NCBI RefSeq assembly: GCF_029867415.1
Contig: NC_081186.1
Span: 12,904,930-12,968,929, forward strand
Source of the DNA: Vicia villosa
Taxonomy: Eukaryota > Streptophyta > Magnoliopsida > Fabales > Fabaceae
Reading direction: 5' to 3'
Length of the DNA stretch: 64,000 nucleotides
The position numbers and the translations under genes are program-made. Below are positions 46,661-59,044 of the stretch, in pieces. Below the pieces are notes generated by a model. It was not told where the DNA came from. It did no database searches and was given only the letters and a program-made list of their open reading frames with translations. The number at the start of each line of letters is the position of its first letter. The first letter of the stretch is position 1.

Positions 46661-49600
46661 GTACCTATTTATAGTTGTTTTTTAATCGGTTTAGGGATAT
46701 TTTAGCAATTATGTATTGTATTAAAAACCACGTCGGTCAACAAACCACTTATGGTATTGGGTCACTAGTCGAGCCTTATGACTAAATCGAATTAAATCGA
46801 ATAACTCAATTGAATAAGCCGATCTCTATAAAAAATATATAGTACTTAAATCGGTCGAACCATATGAACTAATCTCTAAAAATTCACGACACCTATAAAA
46901 TTCTAAAATTTCAAAATATCATAATTTCACAAGTTCATTATTTAAATTAAAATTCTAAACATAGTCGTCGCACACAATAAAATAGTGGGATATACAAATC
47001 AAAATAAATTTTGACAAAGTCTAACATAAACTTAATAACAAAATAAATATATTGTCTAATAAATTTAATTCAACGAGAAAAAATTGTTCCAAATAATTTT
47101 TGACAAAAAGTCCATTTATATTTTAATTTTTTTTTTTAAAAAATTATCAAATTAGAATCATTTTGTCGGAGGAAAAAAAAGTGAGCATTTGACCCGCCAA
47201 ATTTGGCCAATTCTGACCGGTTCTTACTGGTTCAATAGCTAACCCAATCCAGCAATTACACCAGACCAGTGATTTCTCTGGTTTCCGGTTCGACCAGATG
47301 GTTTGGTCCTATTTTTAAACACTACAATCATACATTAAGTGTGATCATTTTCTTATTTGTTGCTTGAGATATGATGAGATTCATTAAGATTCAAATGAGT
47401 CTTGTGCTAGATTCAAAACTTCTATTGTATTAGATTTTTAGCCTAATCAATTAGATACCTCTGAATTTGAATTTTAAATAAGGCCTAACATATTATCCTT
47501 AAATTCTAATTGATTAAGTAATGGGATTTTTTTTAGCTCCTCGGTCTCTTTTGGGCCTGAAATGAGTTTTTTTTTCCTAGAATGCATTTGAGACCATACC
47601 GTTTTTTATTTTTGACCTCCATTTTCTTACAAAATACATGTTAGAGCATATGGTTATTGATAATAAAAGAAACTCGATAACTTAGCACAAATTAGAGATT
47701 ACGAGTTTAATTCCTAACAAGTGACTTGTCTTTTTACTAACATTAGCTCAAATTACCTTTTGTTCTTTTTTACTAAAATGTCATATTGGTCCCTTAACTC
47801 TTCAAAAGGTGTCATTTTAGTCCTTTTTGTCAAATTAGCGATGGAAAAATTCAAAAATCAGTCGCTATTTCCGTCGCTAATATGACAAAAAGGACCAAAA
47901 TGACACCTTTTGAAGAGTTAAGGGACCAATATGACACTTTTTGAAGTTAAGGGATCAAAATGAACCTCAAAATTAACATAAGGGACCAAAAATGATATTT
48001 TACCATAATATACATATAGAGAATACATTATACATAATGTAATTGATACTGAATACGCATAAGAGCTTATCTGCAACATTATATATACATGTCTAAAAAA
48101 AATAATAAACAATTATTGCACATGATATACAAAGGTGTCTAATAAAAAACAATGATCTAAAAAAATAATATACAACTATTGCACATGATATACATTTTAT
48201 ATCATTTTGATTGTTTGATTGTTGGATGCGAATCTATGTATAAATTCCAGCTGTTGTTTGATTGTTTCTACAAAATTGTATTTAAAAAATGTATGTTTCA
48301 CACGTAAGCACCAAAAAGATGAAGTCCTAGATGATAGAAAAATCAAAATACGACTAATTCCATCTAAATAATAAATTAGAGAAGAATGAGATATAATTAA
48401 TTGTTTGCTGTTTAAAATTATATATTATTGTGAAATTACATTAGCCTTTAAAATTATTTACTACCAAAGATATTTGAAGATAAAAAATTAAATGATAATA
48501 AAATATATTAAATTAATTGTTTGTTGTTTCTCAGGAGTAATTATCCAAATTTTACCGACATGATAACAATCACTAAAACAATAAAAATTACTAATTTATT
48601 AGTCATATAAATATTTTTTTATTTATTAACTGAAAGAAGATGTATGCAAAAAGAACCGCTCAAAAATCTTGAAATTCAAAAAAGTTGTAGATTATTTTTT
48701 TTCACAAATACCATCTAATTAAATATAATTAGAGTATAAAATAACTGTGAGATATTTATCTTTTTTATTTAAATAAATCATAATCTTTATTTTAGTTTCT
48801 TCAATATTTTTATTAATCTTTTATAAAAATCTAAAAAATTACAAAATATCTTTTATTTCAAAATAAAAAGAATGGATTTCTAAGAAAAATACTACCATTA
48901 ATTAGTATGAAGTGAATAATTTTTATGAATTTATTAGTGGTAAAAAACATGAATATATTAAAGTTTCAAATAATTGGAGTCAAATTATTTTGTAGAATAT
49001 AATTGTAGTTAAATTGTAAAATTGTTAAAATTGCCTTACACAACAATCATAAATTTTTTTGGAATCATCGGTGTTTAATATAAACGATAAGACATGATAT
49101 CAAAATGTTATTATTATAAAATTAAATTTTAATAAAATTAATTATATTTTAATAGTGTTTGTTATGGACAATAATATAATATAATATATATTTTTAAAAA
49201 ATTATATTATTAAGTAGTATCAGTTTACATATTCCTAACACCAAATTAAAATACATCATTAATATTCCTAACATTTTATTAGATATATTCAATAAAATAT
49301 TGGTGTATCTTAATTATACATAAGATAATCCTTAATATATACTGTAAAACTCAAAATATATTGAACATTAATATTCCTAACATTTTATTAGATCAATCAG
49401 AAAAAAGGTATTATAATTTTGGATCAGTAAAAGTATATTTTAATTATTGCTGCAAACAAAACAAAATGGGAAAGATAATAATTAAAATTGAGAATAATTA
49501 TCTAAAATCATATACTTATTTTACATAATTTCAATTTAAATACATGAGTATAACACCCAAAATATATAGTAGCCAAAATATGAAGAAAAAAAATGAAAGA

Positions 49601-51250
49601 ACGAAAAAAATACTTGTTGGTCCATGTAATAATTTTTATATGTGTTTTCGTTGTTTTTTGTATTTGATAAGTCTAAAAGATACCCATTCTAGTGATATAA
49701 TGAGTAACAAAATGGTAAACAACACTGAGTCCAATTTTCATATTGAATGGTTTCTAAACAAAATAGATCTAAAACTACTTCAAAAACTACAATGTTCCCT
49801 CGCCTGATTGAGACAAATGGTGTTAATCAAACATGTAGCAGAAACATTGTAGATCACTTTATAAGGTTCAACTCTTTCTTGACTAAAGGCCATAACTTTT
49901 TCAACAATGTCCTAAAATAAAAAAAGAAAGAGAAAAACATCAATGGAAAACAAAAATACAATAAAGTAACCATATTTTTTTATATTAAACCAAAACAAAT
50001 ATAATCAACATTTTTTCTATTTAGGATTTCTTGGTAACTCGAAAAGCTTAGATAAAACATTGTCATCATTCTTCCCCGTGCTCCATCTCTTCAATCTGCA
50101 ACATTGTTAAGCAAGGTGAGAACCTTTTAAACAGCTTAGAAGCAAAAACGATCTAAAGCAAAAATGAAAGTGATTTAGTGTGAACTAAACAAAAACAAAT
50201 TTTTTATGATTGGTTCATAAGTTCAAATCAACAAAAACTGAATTGATATGAAAACACAAAAAGAAATATGAAGCAAATTATAAAAATATGATATAACTGT
50301 AAATAAATCAGAAACAACGTAAACATATGTTGTGTTTAACTTATCAGAAACAGAGTTTTAGATTTTGCGGAAATCTCAACAAAGTATTGAAAACATGAGA
50401 AAATATAATGAATTAAAAACGACTTGGAAATAGTATGTTGTACCAAATCAAACTTAAACAAAATAGCATGTTGTTCCAAATCGAACACGAATAGAAATTC
50501 TAACCCTAATTTGCAAAAGAAGGAGAAAATCTGAAAAATTTTGGGAACACGTTGAAGATAGAAGGAGAAAATCTGAAAAATTCGATGGGAACACGTTGAA
50601 GATGAAAAACAACAATACCGTAATGAAGAATTGATTGAAGAAAATCTGAAACTCGTTGGACATCAAATGCCATAATTTATAGATTTATGAGAGTATGTTT
50701 TGAAGGGTTTTGCAGAAGTCTAAGAGGGTGAAGAATGAAAATGTTTTGTACTGTTCCAAGGTTGTTTCTGAAAAAAGCATGCTGCAAATTGATTTGTTCA
50801 AAGGATGTTTAATTGTTTTGGACAGCAGAAGTAATTACGGTAGTTATAGGATAGTAATGGTTTATAGATTAGGGTTTGTTGGTTGAAATCAAAAGCCATA
50901 ATATATAGGTTAATGAGATAAAATTGAAGGGTTTCTCAAAAATCAAAGAGAAGAAGCGTGGAGGAGGTTTTGCTGTATTTCAAGAAAGATTTGACAATTC
51001 CAAAAAAAGGCATCACGTAATTATTAATGATGGAAAAGAAAATGGACCATTGAAAGATTACACAATGATTACGAAATATATCTTATTAATTATAATAATA
51101 AAGGAGATGCAATTAACGTTATGTCCCCGATTATCACCCTCAAATTGGTGATTATAAGGATAATTATAGGATTTCATATGTATTCTACTTTATTATATTA
51201 AAAGTAGATTATCTTGAGAAGAGTGTATGATTATTAAAGGAAGTGGTTGA
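46661..51250. other. AT-rich intergenic DNA
   Basis: About 4.6 kb rich in A and T without convincing coding frames. It contains the foldback MITE at 47780-47936, scattered AATATTCCTAACATTTTATTAGAT repeats (about 49261 and 49369) and a 45-bp direct duplication at 50518-50602 (GAAGGAGAAAATCTGAAAAA twice). Confidence 0.6.
47780..47936. mobile_element. Foldback MITE
   Basis: TGTCATATTGGTCCCTTAAC at the left end is the reverse complement of the right end (GGGACCAATATGACA). The arms pair over some 60 bp (TCTTCAAAAGGTGTCATTTT / AAAATGACACCTTTTGAAGA) around a loop of about 35 bases with TTAGCGAT..GTCGCTAA as the inner stem. Part of an arm is repeated at 47937-47985. No clear target duplication seen. 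Confidence 0.8.
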
Positions 51251-51267
51251 AAGTTGAATGAAACGAA

Positions 51268-51277
51268 GTGTATATAT
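51268..51277 (+). promoter_or_regulatory. Putative TATA box of the receptor-kinase pseudogene
   Basis: GTATATATAG lies about 130 bp before the ATG at 51402, a usual distance for a plant gene with a leader of about 100 nt. Confidence 0.4.
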
Positions 51278-51401
51278 AGCAAGAGATTGGCTAGGTAATA
51301 ACTTGGGAGTTGGGTTGGAAATTTCAAGCAATGCTATTCTAGTGCTTTAGTAGGCATAAAATATATTGTATAAAAACAAACAGAGATAGTAATGCTAATT
51401 A

Positions 51402-53621
51402 ATGGTTGCCAAGTATACTCCTTTTGTTTTAATTCTTTTACTATACACTTGGTGTGAACAATCATTTACCTTGGCATTCATTCCCATTGATAATTATTTG
51501 GTTGCTTGTGGTTCTTCCCACAATATCACGTTTGAGGGTCGAACTTTCATACCTGACTTTCAATTTCAACACAAGAAATCTTTGGTTGTTACTTCAAAAC
51601 TCAACACCACCCTTTCACCACTCTATAACTCAGCTAGAATCTTGTTTCAAGAGACATCATATAAATTCAAAATTCAACAACAAGGGAGACATTGGATCCA
51701 TCTCTATTTTCACCCTTTTCCCGATTCCAGCCTCAACATGACACGCGCCTCAATAACAGTAATCGCCGATAGTTTCATGCTTGTCGATAACTTCACTTTT
51801 GTAAGCTATACTAGCTCTCACTTGATGAAGGAGTATGCAATCACCGTTACATCTTATGAATTGCTTATCACATTCATCCCTCAACACAATTCACTTGTTT
51901 TTATTAATGCCATTGAAGTTGTCTCGATGCCTGATGTGCTCTTTCCTCAGATCCTATACCTAAACCCATCCATCTCTTTCACAGTGTATCGATTGAACGT
52001 GGGAGGTGCAAGTATCAATGCTCAAAATGACACACTAAGTAGGAATTGGGAGAGTGATGAGACTTACTTTCGGTCTACCATCACTGCTATGAATATTTCA
52101 ACAAACATATATACAATAAAGCATCCTGATTTCTTAGAATATACAGCACCGCCAATGGTTTATGATACTGCTAAAGCCTTGGGAAGTGTCTCAGAAGGCT
52201 ACAATTTAAGTTGGGAGTTCCATGTTAGCTCAAACTCTCTCTACTTTGTTTGTCTGCATTTGTGACATGATTAGCAACGCTACTAACTCTTTGGTTATGG
52301 ATCTGTTTGTGAATGGATACATTGCCTTACAAAGTCTTGACCTCGTAAGTGTTTCTAGTGACCTTGCTGAGCCGTATTACAAGGACAACGTGTTCAATGC
52401 CATAGCCGATAAGCTCGCTGTAAGTGTTGCTCCTGCTACAATATCTAGTATACCAAATGCAACCATGAATGGGATAGAGATAATGAAGTTCGTTGACAAA
52501 TTTGACCATGTTGTAGCAAAATCTTCAAAAACAAGCCAGAAATTCAAATTGAAATTAGGCACTATAATTGGACCTGGTGTCTTTGTTTTAACATTTCTAG
52601 CATTTCTTGGACTAACATTTTGTTACCTAAAATCCCGGTGGTTAAATAAAATATCCCCAAATGCTTACAAACATCAAAGACGTTTTACTTTGCATGAGAT
52701 CCAACAAGCAACGAATTATTTTGATGCTGAGCTACTTATTGGACAAGGAGGATTTGGTAAGGTATATAAAGGAACATTTGAAAATGGGAAAATAGTAGCC
52801 ATCAAAGTAGCAAATGCTGAATCTAGACAAGGTCTCAGTGAATTCAATAATGAGATTGAGTTGTTGTCCGCTCTTGTAGGTTGTTGTAATGAAGACTCAG
52901 AACTGATTCTGGTGTACAATTACATGGCAAATGGATCTCTCAGCAGTCATCTATATGGGAGTGACTTTGTTCCTCTTTCTTGGAAGCAACGCCTTGGGAT
53001 ATGTTTAGGGGCTGCAAAGGGACTTTTTATCTTCACACTGGAGCTAAAGAGAGCATAATTCACCGTGACGTGAAGACAACAAACATTCTATTGGATGAAA
53101 ATCTTGTGCCAAAAGTTGCTGATTTTGGCATATCAAAAAAGGGTCTTCTTCTTGATAAGAGCCATGTTACAACCAATGTAAAGGGTAGTTTTGGCTATGT
53201 TGATCCAGAATATTTTAGGACTAAGTTTCTCACTAAGAAATCAGATGTTTATTCATTTGGGGTGGTGTTGATTGAAGTTATATATGGGAAGCCTGCTTTA
53301 GATGATGCCCTTCCAACGCAACAGATGAATTTGGCATTATGGGCACTAAGCAGCCATAAAAAAGGCACTTTCAATGAAATGATTGACCCATGTTTGATTG
53401 GAAAAGTGAATATGGATTCTCTAAACAAGGTTTTAGAGTTGGCTTGAAAGTGCTTGGAGGAGCGTAGGGTGAATAGACCAACGATGGGGTACGTATTATG
53501 TCAACTAGAAGAGGCTCTTCATCTTGAGTTGGCATCACACGTTTTGAATGACAATGTGGTTTCTACGACTCATGCCAATACAAGCTATGGCTTTAAAGAT
53601 GATATAGGAGATGTTGTTTGA
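51402..53621 (+). pseudogene. Malectin-like receptor-like kinase (CrRLK1L family), broken
   Basis: The only host gene recognised. Segment 1 (51402-52265) has a signal peptide (residues 1 to about 24), the DNYLVACGS start typical of the family and a malectin-like ectodomain. One base seems missing near 52259. Segment 2 (to about 53025) has the rest of the ectodomain, a membrane segment (about 52560-52640), a glycine loop GQGGFGKVYKG and the lysine of VAIK. At about 52862-52882 roughly eight to ten codons around the alphaC/beta4 region (normally containing a RHRHLV-type stretch) are absent. A base is missing near 53025; segment 3 has HRDVK, DFG and a DPEYF activation end. TGA at 53445-53447 precedes the last 58 codons, which are still open to TGA 53619-53621. 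Members are intronless, 800-900 aa, and sense cell-wall state or RALF peptides. Three independent lesions make this a pseudogene. Confidence 0.88.
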
Positions 53622-54414
53622 AACCATTGTCTCCTAATTCAACAAAATTAAGGGTTCAATTACCACTATAAACACTATAATCTATGTTTTCTTTTCTTTT
53701 CTTTTTTTACATTGTTATTAAACTTTCTATTCTCTCTATTATCAAACTAAAGATATTGTTTAATTCTGTTTTAAGATCAGGAAACTCCATGTTAATTTTA
53801 TCAAAGGATTTTGTTTCTTGGAGAAAGATGAAGATTTGGCTTCCATGGCAGACATTGAACTAGGTTATTATGGCCAAAATAACTTCTATTGCCATCATAA
53901 TGTAACGACATAAATTTCCGAAATCTTTCTTCACCAAGAACTGATAGGAACATAGGGCAACTGTTCTCCATACTAAAGAAGTGGAAACTCTTTTCACAAT
54001 TTTTTATTGTTCAATTTTTTTTTTACTCGAAGAAGATGAAAATGGGAAAAATACAGCGTAAAGATTATGTGTGCAAATATGTACAAAAATTTAATTTGAT
54101 TTCAAAACAATCTAATTATTGATAGAATCTAATGGTATTATTTAAATGTTCCCCTGGTGAGGGATCTAATTGAACCTTCACTTTAGACATCACCTTATTT
54201 ATCTATTTAAATCTAAACTTAACTTATTATTAAAGGATGATACTAGCTTGTGCACTTGGGGGTACAAATCAAATTAATTGTTTTATTATATTTTTTTCAA
54301 AACAAAATTTCTAAAAATGTTTTTCTTAACTTGTGTCATTGGATCACAAATTAGCATTACTCATTATTAAAATGTTAGAAGTTCAATTTTGGAGAAAAAA
54401 ATCGTCTTATATTG
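53622..54414. other. Downstream flank of the kinase pseudogene
   Basis: AT-rich, no gene or recognised repeat seen. Confidence 0.5.
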
Positions 54415-54592
54415 TACTCTCTCTAGTCCTTCTGGTCCTTAATATAAGAAGAAATTTACTTTTTAGGTTCATTGAAAAATTAATGTATCTGGACTATATA
54501 TAGTTCAAATACATTAATTCTTCAATGAACCTAAAAAAAATAGATTTCTTTTTATTAGATTTTTTCTTATATTAAAGATCAGATGTAGTATT
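54415..54592. mobile_element. Stowaway-like MITE
   Basis: A palindromic unit of about 180 bp. GTCCTTAATATAAGAA near the left end pairs with TTCTTATATTAAAGATC near the right, and TTTTTAGGTTCATTGAA pairs with TTCAATGAACCTAAAAA around an AT core. The ends are degenerate, so the TA target site is not certain. Confidence 0.65.
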
Positions 54593-54653
54593 TTTTTATC
54601 TTTCTCATACATTTTAATTGTCTTAATATTTTCTTAGGGTTAATAGTAGTTTA

Positions 54654-56418
54654 TGTAACACCCTTCTAAACCCCGCGGAAATTAATATTAAAATCAGAGT
54701 AAAACATGAAGAAGGGCATTACAACTCCAATAAAATAAATAAACATTCATGTCATGCCATATAAGGAACGATAAACCAAGATTATCCAGGTAGCATGTTA
54801 ACACAGCGGAATATTCTTAACAACTGAATAATCAAACAACCGGAGTCATAGACTCACAATTCAACCATAAACCATAAACAAACAGAAGTTTATCAAACAA
54901 CTCTAAAATAACGTTCCCGGTGTTACACGACCAGAGCATGACACAGACCCAACTGACTCTAACGAGTTACTTGACGAGCTAATCCTCACCAAGTACACAA
55001 GCTACTCCTCAATCTGAAAAATAACAACAGTAAGGGTGAGTTTCATTCGCATTAACAAATGTTATAGGAATATAAACAATACAACTTCATCCATACATTA
55101 ATCACCCAAATCAATTATATTCCGATAGCATAGCAACATTTATCAAATACAGTCATTCATACCAAAATACACACAAATCGCAACATTGGACAACTTCCAT
55201 TCATGTTACAATTATACACAACAACCTAATGCAATGCAACTAAATGCATGTGGTACCAATCATGGGATAACCCATCTCACCGATCCACCACCATAAAGAT
55301 TCGGCTACTTCTCTCACCAATTCCACACAATGGGAATTAGCTACCGCTGTCCCACCACCATAAGGGATACAGCCCACAACATGATTATGAAATGCATGCA
55401 TCACATACCGCATGCTAATCATCAACACCAAACAACTGAATAATCATAATCATCAACCAATGCAATAACAATATAAACCACCACAACCAGTTAAATCAAG
55501 TGTTTTAAATTAAATTCGAGTCACAACTCCACCACTATTTTATTGCATAAATCACTGAATTAGACTCACTATGTTCGAAACGGCACATCAAACAGACTAA
55601 CAGTTAAAAAGTTATACATCGTTAAACTTTAACAAAAATCCCAAACAGCACAGCACGCGGCGCCAACATCCACACGCGGCGCGAAGCGAGGAAAAAGTTA
55701 CGCCTTCGCGGCGCCAACACAGGTACGCGGCGCGACTTGTGCGTATCAAAACATCCTGACAATCAGCCCACCTGTTCGCGGCGCCACCCTGTGCACGCGG
55801 CGCGAACCGGTGATTTCAGAACCCCAACCTGCAGAAAACAGCATTCTATCCTTCCCAATTGCTCCCAAATCATACCAGTACGAATTTCAGAAAAATAAAC
55901 CACACATACGACATAAATTGCACGTTTACACATACTCCTAATCATGTTTAACATCATTATTCATCACCAATCATCATTCACAACCTAATTGAATCAAAGT
56001 TCTATAAACCCCAAAACCCCAAACCGACATATAATCCAATTCGAAATCCTAACATACAAATTCCATCGAATCATTCATACAACCCATAATAGAGGTTAAT
56101 GAGAAGAATCCCCCCTTACCTCGATGTCGAATTCTTGGATGCTCTTTCTCTTCGCACTTGCTCTTCTCCCAATTTCACGTTCAATCTTCTCTTCTCCCTT
56201 TTGGTTCTTTTTTCACAAAATACTCCTCTTTTCTATTTTTATGCAAATATAACTTTATTTTAGAAAAAGGGCTTTGCAACTGATACACCCCCCAACTGCT
56301 ACTTACAACACTGGCCCATTAGCCTTATTTCATCCCTATTCTCAAATAATTCCATTTAATTCTAATATTTAATAAAAAAATTAATTAAATTAAATAAAGA
56401 ATTTTATGGGGTGTTACA
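54654..56418 (-). repeat. Solo LTR, chromovirus type, reverse, GTTTA target duplication
   Basis: TGTAACACCC..GGGTGTTACA, 1765 bp, flanked by GTTTA (54649-54653 and 56419-56423). On the reverse strand it ends CCGCGG..TTTAGAAGGGTGTTACA like the LTRs at 41890 and 42984. It holds three GC-rich dyads (55654-55807). Confidence 0.9.
55654..55807. repeat. Three GC-rich dyads in the reverse solo LTR
   Basis: At 55654-55684, 55704-55735 and 55775-55807 the pattern CGCGGCGCCA(A/C)C, about 6-8 variable bases, then ACGCGGCGCGA recurs. It is a sharp GC island in AT-rich sequence. GGCGCC and GCGC are self-complementary. Confidence 0.85.
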
Positions 56419-56589
56419 GTTTACCCCCCTGTAATATGAGCGTGTTTCGGTTTACCCCCCCACCGTTGCCAAAGGCAGGTTTTGGCAATGGTTTTTTTGA
56501 AAAAACCGTTGCCAAAAGGTAGGGAGGGGTGAAAAGCAAAATTCGCTAACATTACAGGGGGGTGAACTACTATTAACCCCTATTTTCTT

Positions 56590-57179
56590 TTATAAATTTT
56601 TTCTTTTAGATAAATAGATTTTATTGTTTCTACCCAATGGTGCTAAGTAGCATGTGACATAGTATTTGATCTTAGCGCTCCTTCCGGACCATATCTTTTC
56701 ATATGTCATGAAAAAGATAATGTTTTGGTCATGAGTTCGAGAATAACTTCAAAAGTTAATGTGATATCTAACCTTCATGTAACAAGGATCCCAAATGTTA
56801 CAAAGAGTTTCACATGTTACAAATACCCCAATGTTCCACAAGGTCAAAAGTTTTCCTATTGGTTTTACAAGATACAAACAAGTTTGCTATAAGTTCCCTC
56901 ATGATACAAATTCTTCCAAGTGACTTGAAACATAAGCAATTCTTGAGCCTTAAGAACTAAGGGTTTTCTCCTTCGTGATTAAGTTTGTCTCCGGTCATTT
57001 CAAATTTGTCTTGAAACACTAGCAAAGAAGCAAATGAATATCAAAGGATTATCATAAGGTTCAAAACACAAAAGACCCAAGAAATTCAATTGCAAGAATT
57101 GGTACAAACAGAACGCTAAAGTTTGAAAGGTTGAGAAATCTTCATCAACCACGGGTTGAGAAAACTCAATTTTTCTTTC
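56590..57179. other. AT-rich stretch
   Basis: No gene or recognised repeat. CATGT(T/A)ACAA.. phrases around 56780-56870 are repetitive but too diverged to classify. Confidence 0.5.
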
Positions 57180-58090
57180 TTTTGAAAAAACTTGAATTTT
57201 TGTTTTTTCCATATAAAACCCGATTCTTTTGTTTTTCTAAAAAAAACTCGACTTTTCAAATTTCTGAAAAACTTGATTTTTCATTTTTTTGGAAAAAAAC
57301 TCGACTTTTTGTTTTTCAAAAAAACTCGATTTTTCGTTTTTCCGAAAACACTCGATTTTTTCGTTTTTGCGAAAAAAACTCGATTTTTTCTTTGTTTTTT
57401 CGAAAAAAACTCGACTTTTTTCGTTTTTCAGAAGAAAAAAAACTTGACTTTTCTTTTTTTCCGAAAAACCTCAATTTTTTCGTTTTTTTGGGAAAAACTC
57501 GACTTTTAGGTTTTTTCGAAAAAACTCAATTTTTTCGTTTTTTTGGGAAAAACTCGACTTTTAGGTTTTTTCGAAAAAACTCAATATTTTTGTTTTTCCC
57601 AAAAAAACTTAACTTTTTTTCTTTTCCGAAAAAATTTGATTTTTTGGTTTACCGAAAAAATTTGATTTTTTTGTTTTTTGGGAAAAACTCAACTTAATGA
57701 TTTTTCCCAAAAAAAAACTCGACTTTTTGGTTTTTCAGAAGAAAAAAAACTCGATTTTTTATTTTTCTGAAAAAAACTTGATTTTTCCCTTTCCCGAAAA
57801 AACTCAACTTTTTGGTTTTCCGAAAAAACTCAATTTTTTTCGTTTTTCTAAAAAAACTCAATTTTTTGAAGAAAAACTCGACTTTTAGGTTTTTCCGAAA
57901 AATCGATTTTTTTGCTTTTCTTCAAAAAAACTCGACTTTTAGATTTTTTAGAAAAAACTCGATTTTTCATTTTTCTGAAAATAGTTCGACTTTTAGGTTT
58001 GCCGAAAAAAACTCGATTTTTTTCGTTTTTCCAGAAAAACTTGATATTTCATTTTTTGAAGAAACTCAATTTTTTCAAATTTCTTTTTAA
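57180..58090. repeat. T/A-rich hairpin minisatellite
   Basis: About thirty degenerate units near 30 bp, each of the form AAAAACTCGA(C/T)TTTTT(C/G)GTTTTTC.GAA. Each unit contains T-run..A-run pairs and can fold on itself. Lack of stop triplets makes long phenylalanine-rich frames on the plus strand (57131-57697 and others), which are by-products. Confidence 0.9.
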
Positions 58091-58129
58091 AAATATTTTA
58101 ATGATTTTAAAGTATAAAATAAAAATAAT

Positions 58130-58235
58130 TCGTTGGATTATTAAAATGTGTTGGATGGATTTAATCCAACCATTAACTTAGTTTTTTATGTGGTGGATGG
58201 ATTGGATGGATTTTTTGGTGGATGGGTTTGATGGA
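58130..58235. repeat. TGGATGGAT-rich repeat
   Basis: GGATGGAT and GGTGGATG words recur, next to an inverted ATCCAACC..GGTGGATGGATTGGAT pair. Probably the edge of a degraded element. Confidence 0.5.
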
Positions 58236-58966
58236 TTTTAGCTTAATGATCCAATTGCCACCCTACCTCGAACCTTTGCATATACAGTCTCACAAATGTC
58301 ATAGTAAAGCTTCGACCTCCCTGCATAAAGCTTCATTCCATAACCTATCACTCACCTCACCTCACCTTTTGCTCGCAACTCCTGCAGCCCAGATACCTTA
58401 TACACGCTAAACCCCACCCTTAACTTCACTACCTCAACTCCTCACCCTTAGAGGCTAGGGTTTGAAAGAGGGGCGGTGGGAAATTTTGTGGATTTGAGGT
58501 GCAATCGTACTCAGGGGCGGGGAATAGGTGATGTTCATATTAAAGTTTGTATGCTTGGGTTGAAGAATAGGGTAAAAGAGGTTGGAACCTCCATGTTGGT
58601 TTTTGGGCTTGTTGAGAGAGAAAGAAGGCAACGGGGACGAAGAGTGAATGAGGTCTCTAGGGTTCCTACCGGGTCAGGGTTTGTACGCTTGAGAATCGGA
58701 CCGGGTCAGCCTAACCAGTCCAGTTTTTTTTGGCTATTTGTCAGATTTTGGGCCATCCTTTCACTAAGAGGAAACTCTTAAAGCCAACCCCAGCCACTAA
58801 TATACTAATATAGGGTGAAAAACATCCCTAAAAACACCAAAATACTCTTCGTATGTGCATATTCAAATGCAACATTTTTCACATGTCCAAGATGCTTTGA
58901 ATATGCACATCTGAAATGATATTTTTTAAACATTTTATTATTTAAACGTTGGATTTAAAATGTTAG
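58236..58966. other. Unassigned stretch
   Basis: The frame 58476-58781 (101 codons) has no recognisable domain and I do not call it. ATATGCACATCTGAAATG at 58902-58919 is the start of an inverted pair with 59315-59335. Confidence 0.4.
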
Positions 58967-58976
58967 ATGTATTTTC

Positions 58977-58978
<2 letters not shown>

Positions 58979-59040
<62 letters not shown>
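58979..59040 (+). repeat. (TA)n microsatellite
   Basis: Uninterrupted TA repeats. Confidence 0.95.

Positions 59041-59044
<4 letters not shown>

Larger units (their letters stand above)
54636..56580. mobile_element. Mutator-like MITE split by a solo LTR
   Basis: Two parts, 54636-54653 and 56424-56580 (about 175 bp when joined). Terminal inverted repeats (A/G)GGGTTAATAGTAGTT are flanked by the 9-bp duplication TATTTTCTT at 54627-54635 and 56581-56589. The centre pairs ACCGTTGCCAAA with TTTGGCAATGG. A 9-bp duplication points to the Mutator superfamily. No coding capacity. Confidence 0.8.

Noticed and set aside
51402..53621. Introns as the cause of the frame breaks in the kinase gene
   Set aside because: Breaks are one-base offsets within conserved motifs with no GT..AG pairs around them, and the family is normally intronless.
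57131..57697. Phenylalanine-rich 188-codon frame as a gene
   Set aside because: It is a by-product of the T/A-rich minisatellite; other frames are open as well and no promoter or domain is seen.
58476..58781. 101-codon frame
   Set aside because: Arginine/glycine-rich chance frame with no domain and no context.
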